Shown one piece after another: positions 5,696 to 6,029 of a stretch of 6,029 nucleotides of DNA; within the stretch, counting starts at the first letter, position 1, and every line of letters begins with the position of its first letter. Source of the DNA: Acidobacteriota bacterium (GTDB lineage: Bacteria; Acidobacteriota; Polarisedimenticolia; J045); NCBI GenBank assembly GCA_027064265.1, contig JAMOQA010000556.1:1-6029 (forward strand), in the 5' to 3' direction. Under the pieces are notes generated by a model. The model made no database searches and had not been told where the DNA came from. It was given only the letters and a program-made list of their open reading frames with translations. A program made the position numbers and the translations under genes.

Positions 5696-6029
5696 AGATC
5701 ACCTCCAGGTACTTCTCGAACCCCGCGACGATCTCCTCCGTGGCGGCCTGGACGTCCTTCGCGCGGACGTCGATCCAGTGGATGAACAGCTCGTCGCCGC
5801 GGATGTCGACGGTGAGGGTTCCGGGGGTCAGCGTGATCGAGTTGGCGAGGACCAGCCGCCCGATCGGGTTCCGGAGCTTCGTCTTCACGCGGACGATACC
5901 CGGGCGGATCGGCAGGGCCGGGGAGACGACGCGGCGCGCGACGTCCAGGTTCGCCTTGACGATCTCCTTGAACAGGTAGGGCAGGTAGGCGAGGGCGTAG
6001 AGGAACCGCCTCGGATGCAGGATCCCCAG
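5688..6029 (-). CDS. mnhE: MnhE/MrpE (MbhA/MbxA-like) subunit, 5' end cut by window edge
   Basis: This is the C-terminal 113 residues of a Na+/H+ antiporter subunit E family protein, a small membrane subunit of Mrp antiporters and of the Mrp-like part of Mbh/Mbx complexes. The frame is open from the window edge to a TAG at 5690-5688. Visible family marks are an ANLDVARRV segment, then SPALPIRPGIVRVKT, then the strongly conserved LANSITLTPGTLTVDI stretch, followed by DELFIHWIDV and a predicted helical end finishing in EVIFG. The family is usually about 160 residues, so roughly 50 residues with the first membrane segments should lie to the right of the window. Its last codons overlap the mnhF start by 8 nt and also hold the mnhF ribosome binding site. 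MrpE is often described as important for assembly or full activity rather than as an ion channel. The family call is very secure. Confidence 0.95.
   Translation of the reverse strand: MGILHPRRFLYALAYLPYLFKEIVKANLDVARRVVSPALPIRPGIVRVKTKLRNPIGRLVLANSITLTPGTLTVDIRGDELFIHWIDVRAKDVQAATEEIVAGFEKYLEVIFG
5697..5706 (-). promoter_or_regulatory. Extended Shine-Dalgarno site for the TTG start of mnhF
   Basis: Read on the minus strand this is GGAGGTGATC, a 10-nt perfect complement to the conserved 3' tail of bacterial 16S rRNA (GATCACCTCC). The GGAGG core lies 6 nt before the TTG at 5695-5693, a normal spacing. It sits inside the last codons of mnhE. It is the main reason for accepting a TTG start for mnhF. 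Confidence 0.85.

Larger units (their letters stand above)
1..6029 (-). other. Operon segment: membrane arm of an Mrp-linked (Mbh/Mbx-type) respiratory complex
   Basis: Eight minus-strand genes follow one another without a usable gap. Junctions in transcription order are: mnhE/mnhF overlap 8 nt, mnhF/mnhG 1 nt apart, mnhG/mbhD overlap 4 nt (ATGA), mbhD/mbhE-mnhB overlap 4 nt (ATGA), mbhE-mnhB/mnhC overlap 4 nt (ATGA), mnhC/tandem antiporter overlap 7 nt or 4 nt (GTGA) depending on start, tandem antiporter/NuoH-like 13 nt apart. Such packing implies one transcript and coupled translation, as expected for subunits of one complex. Both ends run off the window, so promoter, terminator and the soluble redox subunits are not seen. 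The order resembles the Mbx/Mbs gene cluster of Thermococcales as I remember it (A B C D F G H H' M J K L N). Confidence 0.85.

Noticed and set aside
1..6029. A plain Mrp Na+/H+ antiporter operon
   Set aside because: There is no full-length MrpA, its C-terminal domains occur as MbhD and as an MbhE fusion, and a NuoH-like gene follows. These features belong to Mrp-linked respiratory complexes rather than stand-alone antiporters.
1..6029. CRISPR array, tRNA or rRNA gene, mobile element, intergenic promoter or terminator
   Set aside because: Coding covers essentially the whole window with gaps of at most 13 nt. I saw no spaced repeats, no tRNA-like folds, and no transposase or integrase sequence. 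The 16S-like GATCACCTCC at 5697-5706 is an antisense view of the mnhF ribosome site, not part of an rRNA gene.

Overview
The window is a single stretch of tightly packed genes, all on the minus strand, from a very GC-rich genome (about 70% by eye, with G or C at most third codon positions). Clear Shine-Dalgarno sites, including one with a 10-nt match to the usual bacterial 16S rRNA 3' end, point to a bacterium. The phylum cannot be fixed from these data; high-GC Actinobacteria-like or Rokubacteria-like lineages are only guesses.

Read in transcription order (right to left), the genes are: MnhE/MrpE (5' part cut by the window edge), MnhF/MrpF, MnhG/MrpG, an 80-residue MbhD (DUF4040) subunit, a fused MbhE-MnhB protein, MnhC/MrpC, a 1117-residue protein made of two complete antiporter-type (ND2/ND4/ND5) modules in tandem, and the start of a NuoH/EchB/MbhM-type complex I subunit 1 (3' part cut by the window edge). 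Neighbouring genes overlap by 4 to 8 nt or lie 1 to 13 nt apart, so this looks like one operon with translational coupling. I see no promoter, terminator, RNA gene, repeat or mobile element, and no gap long enough to hold one.

A stand-alone Mrp Na+/H+ antiporter has a long MrpA and no NuoH-like subunit. Here the MrpA N-terminal antiporter half is absent from its usual place, its C-terminal pieces occur as MbhD and MbhE domains, and a NuoH-like gene follows the antiporter modules. This is the membrane arm of a modular respiratory complex of the Mbh/Mbx (Mbs) type, in which an Mrp-like cation-translocating part is joined to a redox arm. The order A-B-C-D-(E)F-G-H-H'-M matches the Mbx/Mbs layout rather than the Mbh hydrogenase layout. 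The genes that would identify the electron acceptor (NuoB-, NuoC-, NuoD- and NuoI-like) should lie beyond position 1 and are not visible.

The most notable features are the H-H' fusion into one 1117-residue polypeptide, and the loss in its first module of both canonical membrane lysines (TM7 and TM8) that the second module keeps.
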